NCBI GenBank assembly: GCA_018829445.1
Contig: JAHJTV010000060.1
Span: 1-64,000 of the forward strand
Direction of reading: 5' to 3'
DNA length: 64,000 nt
Source of the DNA: a bacterium
Lineage (GTDB): Bacteria; SAR324; XYD2-FULL-50-16
Position 1 is the stretch's first letter. Each line of letters opens with the position of its first letter. The position numbers and the translations under genes were made by a program. The notes below the pieces were generated by a model, which saw only the letters and a list, made by a program, of their open reading frames with translations, was not told the origin of the DNA and ran no database searches. This document shows positions 55,103 through 63,909 of this stretch, piece by piece.

Positions 55103-55933
55103 ATGATTTCGAAAAATCTCTCCCTAAGAATAATGACAGGGCTTCCTCTGGCTGCTGCTGCTATTTGGTACATTTTCGGTGCAAACGAAATTATTTTCCG
55201 AGTTATCACTGTATGTATCGGTTTTATAGCGTATTACGAATACGGTAGTGCCTTGAAAAGCAAAAAAGTGCCGGTTTGGTTTCCCCTCCTTTTTCTCTCT
55301 CTAATCTTAAGCTTTATCTCCTTCTGGCTGTTTTTGACTGACCGGAACGAAGCAGCTTTGGTATCCTTATTGGTATTGACGGCTTTAATCACTCTGTTTT
55401 CAATTTCCAATAATGCCCGCAGGCACAAGCTGTTTTTCTGGTATCTTTTTCCGATCCTTTGGATCGGATTGCCGCTTATTATCGTTTACCTGCTACGATT
55501 TAGAGTAATTGAAGGCAAAGGTTCCCAATTGATCTTTTTTCTGGTCTGGATTGCAGCTTTTAATGACATTGCAGCCTATTTCGGAGGAAAACGTTTTGGA
55601 AAACGCCCCCTGGCTCCGATAATCAGCCCCAAAAAAACCATAGAGGGCAGTGCGTTCGGAATTCTGGGAGGTTTGATCTTTGGACTGCTTCTGATTTTTG
55701 TTTGGATGAATGATCTTTTCCCTGTATGGAAAGCAGTTTTTATAATTGTGCTTGTGGTTATAGCAGCTCAAGCAGGCGATTTAATCGAGTCAAAGTTCAA
55801 ACGATACTGCGGTATTAAGGACTCAAGTGGTCTAATCCCTGGTCATGGGGGATTACTTGATAGAATAGATGCCTTTCTGCTTTCATTACCGCTTTACTTT
55901 GGGTTATTGTATATGTTCAGAATAATATATTAA
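55103..55933 (+). CDS. cdsA: Phosphatidate cytidylyltransferase CdsA
   Basis: This 276-residue integral membrane enzyme makes CDP-diacylglycerol for phospholipid synthesis. Several hydrophobic segments span the protein. The family signature is present near the C-terminus (CGIKDSSGLIPGHGGLLDRID), as is ISPKKTIEGSAFGILGG. AGGAA precedes the ATG. It is followed by dxr and rseP, a common neighbourhood for cdsA in many bacteria. Confidence 0.95.
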   Translation: MISKNLSLRIMTGLPLAAAAIWYIFGANEIIFRVITVCIGFIAYYEYGSALKSKKVPVWFPLLFLSLILSFISFWLFLTDRNEAALVSLLVLTALITLFSISNNARRHKLFFWYLFPILWIGLPLIIVYLLRFRVIEGKGSQLIFFLVWIAAFNDIAAYFGGKRFGKRPLAPIISPKKTIEGSAFGILGGLIFGLLLIFVWMNDLFPVWKAVFIIVLVVIAAQAGDLIESKFKRYCGIKDSSGLIPGHGGLLDRIDAFLLSLPLYFGLLYMFRIIY

Positions 55934-56202
55934 TCACTAATAGCACGCATTTTGGAGTTGAACCCAACCATCTTGTGTGCTGCTTCCTTTTTACAGCATG
56001 GGTATTTTTTATTGTTCCATGTTCACCTGCTATATAAACCCAGTCCCCTGGATTGGTTTATGGTAATCAGAGATTTACTTGTTACACCCCAAATAAAACA
56101 TAACTCTTCGCTGTTTTTTATAATCAAACAGTTTTAGTATAAAGTTTTACCGGTGTTTTTTCCAAATCTCACCATTTGAAAAACTTATTATTCACCAAAC
56201 TC

Positions 56203-57432
56203 ATGGATAACGCTGTTCAAGGGATTACAATTCTTGGTTCTACAGGTTCAATCGGTCAAAGTACTCTTTCGGTTGTAGATCACAATCCAACTTTGTTCAG
56301 AATTGATGGACTAAGTTGCTTGAACAACGTGGAAATGCTTGCCAAACAGGTTCTGAAATATTCGCCCAAAATTGTTGCAACAGGTGAGAATAAATCTGAT
56401 GATTTAAAGAAATTGCTGGGGAATAAAGCCAAAGAAGTTCATATTCTTGAAGGGAAAGAAGGGTATATCGAATTGGCCAGCTCCCCTGGATCAGACAAGC
56501 TGGTTGCCGCCATGGTCGGTGCCGCAGGAATCGAACCTGTTATTGCAGGAATCAGGTCAAAAAAAACAATTGCTCTTGCAAATAAGGAATCAATGGTACT
56601 GGCAGGTTCGTTGTTATTATCAGAGGCCAGTAAAAATAATGTAAAAATACTACCGATTGATAGTGAGCATAACGCAATTTTCCAGTCCTTGTATGGGGAA
56701 AAAAAGGATCATTTGGACTATATCACGTTAACCGCATCGGGTGGTCCTTTCAGAACCAGGAATCTGGATGATTTCCCGTCTATAACTCTCAAGGAAGCCT
56801 TGAACCATCCCAATTGGAATATGGGGAGAAAAATTACCATTGATTCGGCAACCATGATGAATAAAGCTCTGGAAATTATTGAAGCAAAATGGTTGTTCGA
56901 TATTGAAGCCAGTCAAATCAGGGTTTTAATTCACCCACAATCGATTGTTCATTCAATGGTGACATTTAAAGATGCTTCTACTATCTGCCAAATGGGAACA
57001 CCGGATATGAGAATTCCTATTGCGAACTGTCTTGGTTTTCCAAAAAGGATCACTTCCGGGAGTAAATTTTTAAACTTAGCTGAAATAGGAACTCTGACTT
57101 TTGATGAACCTGATTTAGCTAAATTTCCTACCATTCAAATGGCGTATGAGGTAATCCAATTGAGTGGTGGTGCTCCTGCTGCCTTGAACGGCGCTAATGA
57201 AGAGTTGGTCAGCTACTACCTCGACGAAGACATTACCTTTATCCAAATATTTGATTCCCTGGAGCTGTTAATGTCAAAATTGAAGACACTGTTTGCATCA
57301 AGTGATATTTCTCAATTCCCATTTTTGAAGAAAATCGAACAACTTAGTGATGCAATTCAAGCTGATGCCTGGGGAAGAAATTTTATTAAACAGCTGTTTT
57401 CTAAAACGGGTGAATTGGCAGTAAATTTCTGA
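56203..57432 (+). CDS. dxr: 1-deoxy-D-xylulose-5-phosphate reductoisomerase Dxr
   Basis: This enzyme of about 409 residues belongs to the non-mevalonate isoprenoid pathway. It converts DXP to methylerythritol phosphate using NADPH. Visible are the nucleotide motif ITILGSTGSIGQS, LANKESMVLAG, LPIDSEHNAIFQ and PNWNMGRKITIDSATMMNKALE. I chose the ATG at 56203; a TTG nine codons upstream is also open. Neither has a clear ribosome binding site. Confidence 0.95.
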   Translation: MDNAVQGITILGSTGSIGQSTLSVVDHNPTLFRIDGLSCLNNVEMLAKQVLKYSPKIVATGENKSDDLKKLLGNKAKEVHILEGKEGYIELASSPGSDKLVAAMVGAAGIEPVIAGIRSKKTIALANKESMVLAGSLLLSEASKNNVKILPIDSEHNAIFQSLYGEKKDHLDYITLTASGGPFRTRNLDDFPSITLKEALNHPNWNMGRKITIDSATMMNKALEIIEAKWLFDIEASQIRVLIHPQSIVHSMVTFKDASTICQMGTPDMRIPIANCLGFPKRITSGSKFLNLAEIGTLTFDEPDLAKFPTIQMAYEVIQLSGGAPAALNGANEELVSYYLDEDITFIQIFDSLELLMSKLKTLFASSDISQFPFLKKIEQLSDAIQADAWGRNFIKQLFSKTGELAVNF

Positions 57433-57452
57433 TTTATTTTATCCGACCAACC

Positions 57453-57470
57453 AGAAGCCCCCCGGCTTTT
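57453..57470 (+). terminator. Probable terminator after dxr
   Basis: AGAAGCC and GGCTTTT form a 7-bp stem with one G-T pair and a CCCC loop, ending in four T residues, 21 bases after the dxr stop. The short T-run makes it a moderate candidate. Confidence 0.5.
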
Positions 57471-57558
57471 ACCAAAGGCATTTAATCATCAGGTTTTACA
57501 TTGTCTTGCTACTGCAGCTGTGTTTGTAAATCATTAGATCTTAAACAATTGGATTATT

Positions 57559-58851
57559 ATGTTTATTACAATAATTACCGTAATTCTGGCGTTGAGCTTC
57601 TTAATATTTATTCATGAACTTGGACATTACCTTGCGGCAAAAAAAGTCGGGGTTCATGTCATGGAGTTCTCAATCGGGTTTCCGCCTAAGGTTTTCTCAA
57701 GGATCATTGGAAAAACGGAATACATAATTTCCCTTATTCCCATCGGTGGATATGTCAGATTGAAGGGGCAGAGTATTGACGATGAAGATACTTCTGATCC
57801 GGAAAATTATGCCGCAAAGTCCGCTCTGGAACGATTATTTATTCTGGTTGCCGGTCCCCTGATGAATCTTCTGGTCGCCTTAGTATTGATGCCTCTTGTT
57901 TTCTACATTGGATATGAAATACCCGCATACCTTAATGAAGCACCCGTGATTGGATCGGTTGATCCGGGGAGCAAAGCTGAGATTTTGGATATCAAAAGGG
58001 ACGATCTTATTCTTGCAATTAATGACAAGGACGTCTCAACCTGGAAAGAGGCTCAAAGCCAGATCTTATCCTCCAAGGAGCCTATTATTCTTGTAAAGAT
58101 AAGAAGAGGGCAGGAGATCGGCCATCGAGCGCTTAATTCTGGCTACTTCAGCGCCCCTGAAGGCATCGGCTGGCATGCCAGGATCACTCCTGTTATCGGG
58201 AAAATCTCCCCGAATTCTCCGGCAGAAAATGCGGGTCTTCAGCTCGATGATAATCTCATTGAAATCAATAATGTAAAGATTTATGATTGGTCACAAATTT
58301 CGCCAATTATTCAAAATTCCAATGGAAATCCAGTCTCCTTTGTTATTGATAGAAATGGACAACGAAAAGAATATATGATATCTCCCACATTGGAAGATGA
58401 GTATAATTACTGGATTATTGGAATCAGTAGTAAAACAGAGCAGGTATCTGAAAATTTTACCAACTCAATCACCTTGGGTGCAAAACGAGTATACTATTTA
58501 ACCACCAGAACGTTTGTTTTTTTATTTAGACTTATCACCGGCCAAGAAAAAAGCGATTCCGTTGGTGGTCCCATCATGATTGCCAAGATGATGGGACAGG
58601 CAGCCCAGACAAGTATCAGCAGTCTGTTAACATTGGTTGCTTTCATTAGTCTTCAATTTTGTATTTTTAACCTTTTGCCTATTCCTGCACTCGATGGCGG
58701 TCATGTGTTGTTTCTGGTGATTGAGAAGATTTCAGGTAAAACTCTGTCAAAAAGCTTACGCTTGTCAATCCAACGAATTGGTTTTTCCCTTCTTATGTTT
58801 TTGATTCTATATATTTCGGTTCAGGACGGATTGAGATTATTCGGAAACTGA
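57559..58851 (+). CDS. rseP: Site-2 intramembrane metalloprotease RseP
   Basis: This 430-residue membrane protease has the zinc motif IHELGH (His19, Glu20, His23) in the first membrane segment. Two PDZ-like domains lie in the periplasmic part (around 125-185 and 210-275). The second catalytic segment is NLLPIPALDGGHVLF (about 377-391). It cleaves membrane-anchored anti-sigma factors and signal-peptide remnants. It follows dxr in the usual cdsA-dxr-rseP order. No clear ribosome binding site. Confidence 0.95.
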   Translation: MFITIITVILALSFLIFIHELGHYLAAKKVGVHVMEFSIGFPPKVFSRIIGKTEYIISLIPIGGYVRLKGQSIDDEDTSDPENYAAKSALERLFILVAGPLMNLLVALVLMPLVFYIGYEIPAYLNEAPVIGSVDPGSKAEILDIKRDDLILAINDKDVSTWKEAQSQILSSKEPIILVKIRRGQEIGHRALNSGYFSAPEGIGWHARITPVIGKISPNSPAENAGLQLDDNLIEINNVKIYDWSQISPIIQNSNGNPVSFVIDRNGQRKEYMISPTLEDEYNYWIIGISSKTEQVSENFTNSITLGAKRVYYLTTRTFVFLFRLITGQEKSDSVGGPIMIAKMMGQAAQTSISSLLTLVAFISLQFCIFNLLPIPALDGGHVLFLVIEKISGKTLSKSLRLSIQRIGFSLLMFLILYISVQDGLRLFGN

Positions 58852-58890
58852 TCCCGAAAATAATTGGGACACTATTATTCTAATATAATA

Positions 58891-59853
58891 ATGAAGCAGT
58901 ATAATATCTTAATTTATGGAACAGGTGCTGTAGGGATATACTTCGGCGGAAAACTATACCAGGCTGGTTTTAATACTACATTTGTTGATCTACCGGAGAA
59001 AGTAAGAAAGATTGAAAACAAGACGCTTTCAATTCGATCTGAAGGATCAAAAGACTATGTTTTCAGTCCTCCGATCGTCGAAGACGTTTTCGATCTTCCG
59101 GTACAAGATATCGTTTTAATCTGTGTAAAAGCATTTCAAACTTATGACATTGCCTTAAATTTATTGCCGGTCATTAAACCGACTACCATTATTCTTTCCC
59201 TCCAGAATGGGTTGGAAAATGAGCGAATATTATCCGATTTATTGGGAAAAAATCTGGTGATGGGTTCTGTAATTTACTTCAGTGGTATTTTAGACGGCCC
59301 CTCAACAGTGGTTAAAAAGGCTCCCGGTCAAATTATCTTTGGGGAAACGGATCATCAGGGGTCTCAAAGGGAGGAGTGGTTATCCAAAATATTCTCCCAT
59401 GCAGACATCAATCATAAGATTTCCAGGAATATCAACCTTGAGGTATGGAAAAAATTTATCTGGAGCAACGCTTACAATTCTGTCAGTGCTCTTACTTCGA
59501 CAACATTGAAACAGATCCATCAAGCGGAAGGCATCCTGCATACTATCAGACAAATGATGACCGAAGTGCAGCAAATCGCAGAAGCAGAGGGAATTCAAAT
59601 CCCAAATCAAATCCTTGATGAACTGATTAACTCAGCTGGAAATTACGCTGATGTCAAAACCAGTATGTTAAAAGATATGGAATCCGGGCAAATGCCTGAG
59701 TTGGAAGCTATTGTTGGTGTTGTTCTTAAAAAAGCCGAGAAGCATGGAATAACAACTCCTGTCAACCAGACTATCTATAATTTAATCCGATTATCGCTAA
59801 AAAATATTGACTATCAAACAGAAGAAAAAAATGCCCTGGAAAGACCTCTCTAA
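58891..59853 (+). CDS. Ketopantoate reductase-like protein
   Basis: This protein of about 320 residues has an N-terminal NAD(P)-binding motif ILIYGTGAVGIYFGG and the ketopantoate-reductase pattern: VKAFQTYDIA, LSLQNGLENERIL, and KFIWSNAYNSVSALTSTTL, with KTSMLKDMESGQMPELEAIVG near the C-terminus. PanE makes pantoate for coenzyme A, but several relatives act on other 2-oxo acids, so I leave the gene symbol blank. The ATG at 58891 is preferred over a TTG upstream. Its end overlaps the next gene by 23 bases. Confidence 0.85.
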   Translation: MKQYNILIYGTGAVGIYFGGKLYQAGFNTTFVDLPEKVRKIENKTLSIRSEGSKDYVFSPPIVEDVFDLPVQDIVLICVKAFQTYDIALNLLPVIKPTTIILSLQNGLENERILSDLLGKNLVMGSVIYFSGILDGPSTVVKKAPGQIIFGETDHQGSQREEWLSKIFSHADINHKISRNINLEVWKKFIWSNAYNSVSALTSTTLKQIHQAEGILHTIRQMMTEVQQIAEAEGIQIPNQILDELINSAGNYADVKTSMLKDMESGQMPELEAIVGVVLKKAEKHGITTPVNQTIYNLIRLSLKNIDYQTEEKNALERPL

Positions 59854-60613
59854 CTATTTTGAGACCATACCAACAGGTTTTTTACAAAACCTCTTTAAAG
59901 ACAGCGAATATCCATGGTCTCCCATTAAAAAACTTTCTGCAGGCATTGAATCTTTTTTTGAAGGTTTAGGCAGCCAAGGCAACTTACCAGCTGACAGAAA
60001 AGTATTTAGGAACTCTGAAGGCATTCTGAAAGAGGGAGCTTATTTTATCCAGGAATCTGAAATTCTTAAAGAAGATTTTATCGATACAGAACTAAAGATC
60101 CTGATCAAGTCCGGTACACTGTTGGAATCAGGCGCTACAATTAAAAACCATTCAATTATCGAGAGCAATTGCGAGATAAGACAAGGCGCTTATATTAGGG
60201 GATTTGTCTATATCGGTGAACAATCGGTTGTTGGTCATACAACCGAAATCAAGAACAGTATTTTTTCAAAGCACGTGGAAGCAGGGCATTTTGCCTATAT
60301 AGGCGATACTATTATTGGATCATATGTAAACCTGGGGGCGGGAACAAAAATTTCCAACCTTGAATTCAGAACCCTTAAAGCAAAACAGAATAATCATTTT
60401 CCCGAGATCAATGTACTTATCGATAATCAAAAGATTCAAACCGGTTTATCCAAATTCGGAGCTATTATAGGTGATGGATGTGAAATAGGCTGTAACGCAG
60501 TTTTATGCCCTTTTGTTTTGTTGCAGCAAAAAAGCTGGGTAATGCCAAATATTTGCGTCTTAAAAGGTATTTATAAAAAGGGGACGCTACTAAGAGAATC
60601 AAGCAGAAAATAG
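59831..60613 (+). CDS. Left-handed beta-helix (hexapeptide) acyltransferase-like protein
   Basis: This protein of about 260 residues has a hexapeptide-repeat middle: IKSGTLLESGATIKNHSIIESNCEIRQGAYIRGFVYIGEQSVVG, then IGDTIIGSYVNLGAGTKISN and FGAIIGDGCEIGCNAV. This resembles the acyltransferase half of GlmU-type enzymes without the nucleotidyltransferase half. The start at 59831 lies inside the previous gene, a 23-base overlap. Substrate and product are unknown; a sugar-nucleotide or membrane-sugar role is only a family-level guess. Confidence 0.75.
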   Translation: MPWKDLSNYFETIPTGFLQNLFKDSEYPWSPIKKLSAGIESFFEGLGSQGNLPADRKVFRNSEGILKEGAYFIQESEILKEDFIDTELKILIKSGTLLESGATIKNHSIIESNCEIRQGAYIRGFVYIGEQSVVGHTTEIKNSIFSKHVEAGHFAYIGDTIIGSYVNLGAGTKISNLEFRTLKAKQNNHFPEINVLIDNQKIQTGLSKFGAIIGDGCEIGCNAVLCPFVLLQQKSWVMPNICVLKGIYKKGTLLRESSRK

Positions 60614-61010
60614 AACCGGGACAAATATCAATCCTTTCAACAGACAATGAGGCAACTCTGCTTTTTCCAAAACTTCCCACTGCTTACAGGTGTCAGAAAA
60701 AGCAAGAGTGTTTTAGGTTACAATTCACTTCAGGCATATATTTGGATGATAAATAATCAGCAGTGAATCTACTGGCAAGAATAAGTACAAAACAATTAAA
60801 AAAACCGTAGATTATGTTTTTTTTTACTACTGGTAAGCTTTTTGCTTTCATCGCTGTAATCTTCATCGGGAACGATGAACAACAACCACGTTAATGGGCT
60901 CATTTTTTTCGTTTTGATATAACTGTTATCTGGATCCATTTGATTAAGTCAGATTAACTTCAATCTAATAGCTCTGCTTTTTGTCTATTCTACATAACAC
61001 ACCATAAATC
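60614..61010. other. Intergenic region before the cation exchanger gene
   Basis: This 397-base AT-rich gap holds a short perfect hairpin (TTCATCG-GGAA-CGATGAA, 60862-60879) and no gene I can support. It probably contains the promoter of the exchanger gene. Confidence 0.4.
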
Positions 61011-61988
61011 ATGGATTATAGTATTGTTCTAATAAACTTACCCCTGGCAATTGTTTCCATTCTTCTGCTTTGGAAAGGTTCCGACTGGGTTGTAACATCT
61101 GCCTCTAACATCGCTTTCTCACTGGGTATTTCGGATTTGGTGATTGGCCTTACCGTTGTCGCTCTGGGAACATCAGCCCCAGAGTTTGCAGTCACGATCA
61201 GTGCTGCCATAGCTGGTAAAGCTGATATTTCCGTAAGCAATGTTGTTGGTTCCAATATATTCAATCTGGGCTTTATCCTGGGAGGCACCGCAAGTGTTTA
61301 TGCCATCAGTACAACGCCTAAACTGGTCTATCGAGATGGTTTTTTCCTGATATTCGTAACAATTCTCCTGAGTTTTTTCCTGTTTGGCACGGATCTGTTC
61401 AGCCCGACTCCAACAACTACTGGGGCTATGACTCGGGTTGAAGGAAGCATTTTGGTTTTACTCTTTCTAGCCTATCTGTCAATGCTGTTCATAAAAAAAG
61501 AGGATATTACCGATGGGATAGAGCATGAAAAAGTTTCCTGGAAGGACGGGTTGTTATTGATCCTGGGCCTGGCTGCCGTAGTATATGGTGGACATCTATT
61601 GGTTAACTCCTCCTCAAATATCGCCAAGGCTTTTGGTGTATCCGACTGGGTTATCGGGGTGACGATTGTGGCAGCTGGCACATCCGCGCCTGAATTGGCT
61701 ACTTCAATTATGGCTCTGGTTAAAGGTCGACACGGCATGGCAATCGGCAATCTGATCGGCAGTGACCTGTTTAATCTTTTAGGAGTACTGGGATTAGCGG
61801 CTATTATCCGCCACCCCCTTGAAGTATCCCCCGAAGCAAGAAGTAGCATGTACATGCTGATGGGAATGGTAGTCCTGGTCGTGATCTTTATGAGAACCAA
61901 TTGGAAGATCTCCCGATTACAAGGTTTTACCCTTGTAGTAATCAATCTTGTCAGGTGGATATTTGATTTTATGGGCAAAGTAGACTAA
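61011..61988 (+). CDS. Calcium/sodium antiporter (CaCA family, YrbG-like)
   Basis: This 325-residue membrane protein is built of two inverted repeats typical of the CaCA family: GLTVVALGTSAPEFAVTISAA with VSNVVGSNIFN, and GVTIVAAGTSAPELATSIMAL with IGNLIGSDLFNLLG. These motifs form the ion-binding site. It should exchange Ca2+ for Na+ across the inner membrane. Signature residues are intact. Confidence 0.93.
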   Translation: MDYSIVLINLPLAIVSILLLWKGSDWVVTSASNIAFSLGISDLVIGLTVVALGTSAPEFAVTISAAIAGKADISVSNVVGSNIFNLGFILGGTASVYAISTTPKLVYRDGFFLIFVTILLSFFLFGTDLFSPTPTTTGAMTRVEGSILVLLFLAYLSMLFIKKEDITDGIEHEKVSWKDGLLLILGLAAVVYGGHLLVNSSSNIAKAFGVSDWVIGVTIVAAGTSAPELATSIMALVKGRHGMAIGNLIGSDLFNLLGVLGLAAIIRHPLEVSPEARSSMYMLMGMVVLVVIFMRTNWKISRLQGFTLVVINLVRWIFDFMGKVD

Positions 61989-62045
61989 CTCGGTTTTACA
62001 CATCCCAACAGTTTTATAATAATTAAGATTCAAGAAATAGCTACA

Positions 62046-62951
62046 ATGCCTTTTTCACTTTATCCAGATAATCGAAAAAAAAAGAGATCCCTTCCAAGGC
62101 GATTCCCCGTTATTTTCCCCTTGGTTGTTTTTATTCTCATTTTAATAGGCTATCAGATCTCCGAAAAGACCTATAATAAGCCATCAATTGGTGTTGTGGA
62201 GCTGAATGGTATTATCCTTGAGTCTGAAACAATTATCAAGAAACTCAGGATTTTGGAAAGCAATCCTTTAGTTAAGGGAATCATTATCCACATAAACAGC
62301 CCAGGTGGTGCCGTTGCACCCTCACAAGAGATCTTTACGGAAATTCTGAGAATCAGACAATTTAAGAAAGTCTACGCCTCAATCGCCTCAACCGCAGTTT
62401 CCGGTGGATATTATGTAGCCATAGGGGCTGATAAAATTTATGCAAATCCTGGTTCGATGGTGGGTAGTATTGGTGCTATCATTCAGACTTTCAATTTTGA
62501 AGAATTGCTGAACAAAATCGGTATTAAATCCGAAGTTATAAAATCGGGGAAAAACAAAGATATGGGATCAATATTCCGACCGATTGAATCAGAGGAGAGG
62601 AAGCTGCTTGAAAGTGTTATCTTTGATACACATGATCAGTTTGTGACCGCAATTGCAGACCGCAGGCCCATGGAATTGGAAGAAGTAAAATCCATTGCCG
62701 ATGGAAGAGTGTTTACAGGTAGACAAGCGAAACAGATAGGTCTGGTTGATCAGCTGGCAAGCTTCAGGGAAACAGCAGAAGAGTTAAGGAAAAATCTGGG
62801 GATTAAGGAAGAAATGTCCCTCGTTTACACCCCGGATAAGGAAAAATTGATCGAATCCATTATCGAACTGGATTCTGTTTCAATCCTCAAAAAGATTTCA
62901 TCCCAAATGGGACTTTTTTATCTGACCACCTCATTCTTAGAAAAACAGTGA
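62046..62951 (+). CDS. sppA: Signal peptide peptidase SppA
   Basis: This 301-residue serine protease of the ClpP/crotonase fold has a single N-terminal anchor (VIFPLVVFILILIGYQI). The catalytic serine is Ser119 (STAVSGGYYVA) and the catalytic lysine is about Lys171 (SGKNKDMGS); INSPGGAV near 84-91 is conserved. It degrades cleaved signal peptides. The length and single-domain form resemble short bacterial SppA proteins. Confidence 0.93.
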   Translation: MPFSLYPDNRKKKRSLPRRFPVIFPLVVFILILIGYQISEKTYNKPSIGVVELNGIILESETIIKKLRILESNPLVKGIIIHINSPGGAVAPSQEIFTEILRIRQFKKVYASIASTAVSGGYYVAIGADKIYANPGSMVGSIGAIIQTFNFEELLNKIGIKSEVIKSGKNKDMGSIFRPIESEERKLLESVIFDTHDQFVTAIADRRPMELEEVKSIADGRVFTGRQAKQIGLVDQLASFRETAEELRKNLGIKEEMSLVYTPDKEKLIESIIELDSVSILKKISSQMGLFYLTTSFLEKQ

Positions 62952-63005
62952 TCTCATATCAGACACACAGGTCGGACGAAAAAATAATCCAAAAAATTTA
63001 ATCCA

Positions 63006-63836
63006 ATGAACCCAAATTTTCACCCTGAGCTTAGTATTGAGTTTTTAGGATGCTCTAAAGATCCAGTAGAGATTTTCTACTCCGCTTTCCAACAGAATTG
63101 TTCCCAGGAACGCGCTTCTGACATATGGATGAGTATTCAAAACCGGGAAATTGCCTATGAAACGATGTGCCAACTTCTCAATAAGAATTATCCTGAAAAA
63201 AAACTCACATCCCAGATACAGGTTCATTTTATTTTTATCATTAAAAATGCCAGTTCCCGATGTCAGAGTTTATTGACTCATCAAAAAATAGGACTGGAAT
63301 CTGCCGAAATGTCATCAAGCATGACATTACCTGCCGATATGCAAACACAGTTTGTAACTCCGCCTGCCTTCACAACAGACAGTAAAATTCTGGCTCAGTG
63401 GAATCATTTACAGAGTGCGATGATGTCTTTTTATAATGGTTGTCTTGAGAAGGGAATCAGTCATGATGATGCCAGCCTGGCTTTACCAGACGCTCATGCT
63501 CATATGTTTAGAAGACAGGTATCGTTGAATTTTAGGGGAATGCAGGAGTTTCTGGATGAATCGATGTGCCATAAAACCTACTGGGAATTAAAAGAAATTG
63601 CATTTCAGATCTATGCGCACATGAAGCTTGAATTCCCCACACTGGCAAAAAGACTCGGTGCAAAATGTTGGGAAAATAGAAACCTGTATTGCGATGAACC
63701 ATATGATTCTTATATAACCTGCAAATGCAGCCATTCAAGACCTCATAAATCAAGTTTGATCGACTTTTTTCAAAGGGAAAGCTGTAAGGCATCAACAGAT
63801 TGCCGTCAAAAAGAATCCTATTATCATTTAACATGA
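63006..63836 (+). CDS. ThyX-like protein with degenerate catalytic motif
   Basis: This 276-residue protein has the overall pattern of flavin-dependent thymidylate synthase. It shows the strand-helix IFIIKNASSRCQSLLTHQKIGLESAEMS (about 76-103), FVTPPAF, SFYNGCLEKGISHDDASLALPDA, then NFRGMQEFLDESMCHKTYWELKEIA and a C-terminal cysteine tail (CWENRNLYC). The RHR signature that binds dUMP and flavin in true ThyX is reduced to THQ (91-93). A nucleotide-binding or lost-function role is more likely than synthesis of dTMP. Whether another thymidylate synthase exists is not visible in this window. No clear ribosome binding site. Confidence 0.6.
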   Translation: MNPNFHPELSIEFLGCSKDPVEIFYSAFQQNCSQERASDIWMSIQNREIAYETMCQLLNKNYPEKKLTSQIQVHFIFIIKNASSRCQSLLTHQKIGLESAEMSSSMTLPADMQTQFVTPPAFTTDSKILAQWNHLQSAMMSFYNGCLEKGISHDDASLALPDAHAHMFRRQVSLNFRGMQEFLDESMCHKTYWELKEIAFQIYAHMKLEFPTLAKRLGAKCWENRNLYCDEPYDSYITCKCSHSRPHKSSLIDFFQRESCKASTDCRQKESYYHLT

Positions 63837-63909
63837 CGTTTTGTGGCATAATATTTGTATTTCATCTCTTCAGTTGATTGAAATCAAATAAACCAGAAAA
63901 GGAGTCGTT

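Noticed and set aside
55952-56137. 61-codon frame between cdsA and dxr
   Set aside because: No ribosome binding site or similarity; treated as noncoding.
63006-63836. Functional thymidylate synthase ThyX
   Set aside because: The RHR signature is absent (THQ), so I list it only as ThyX-like.
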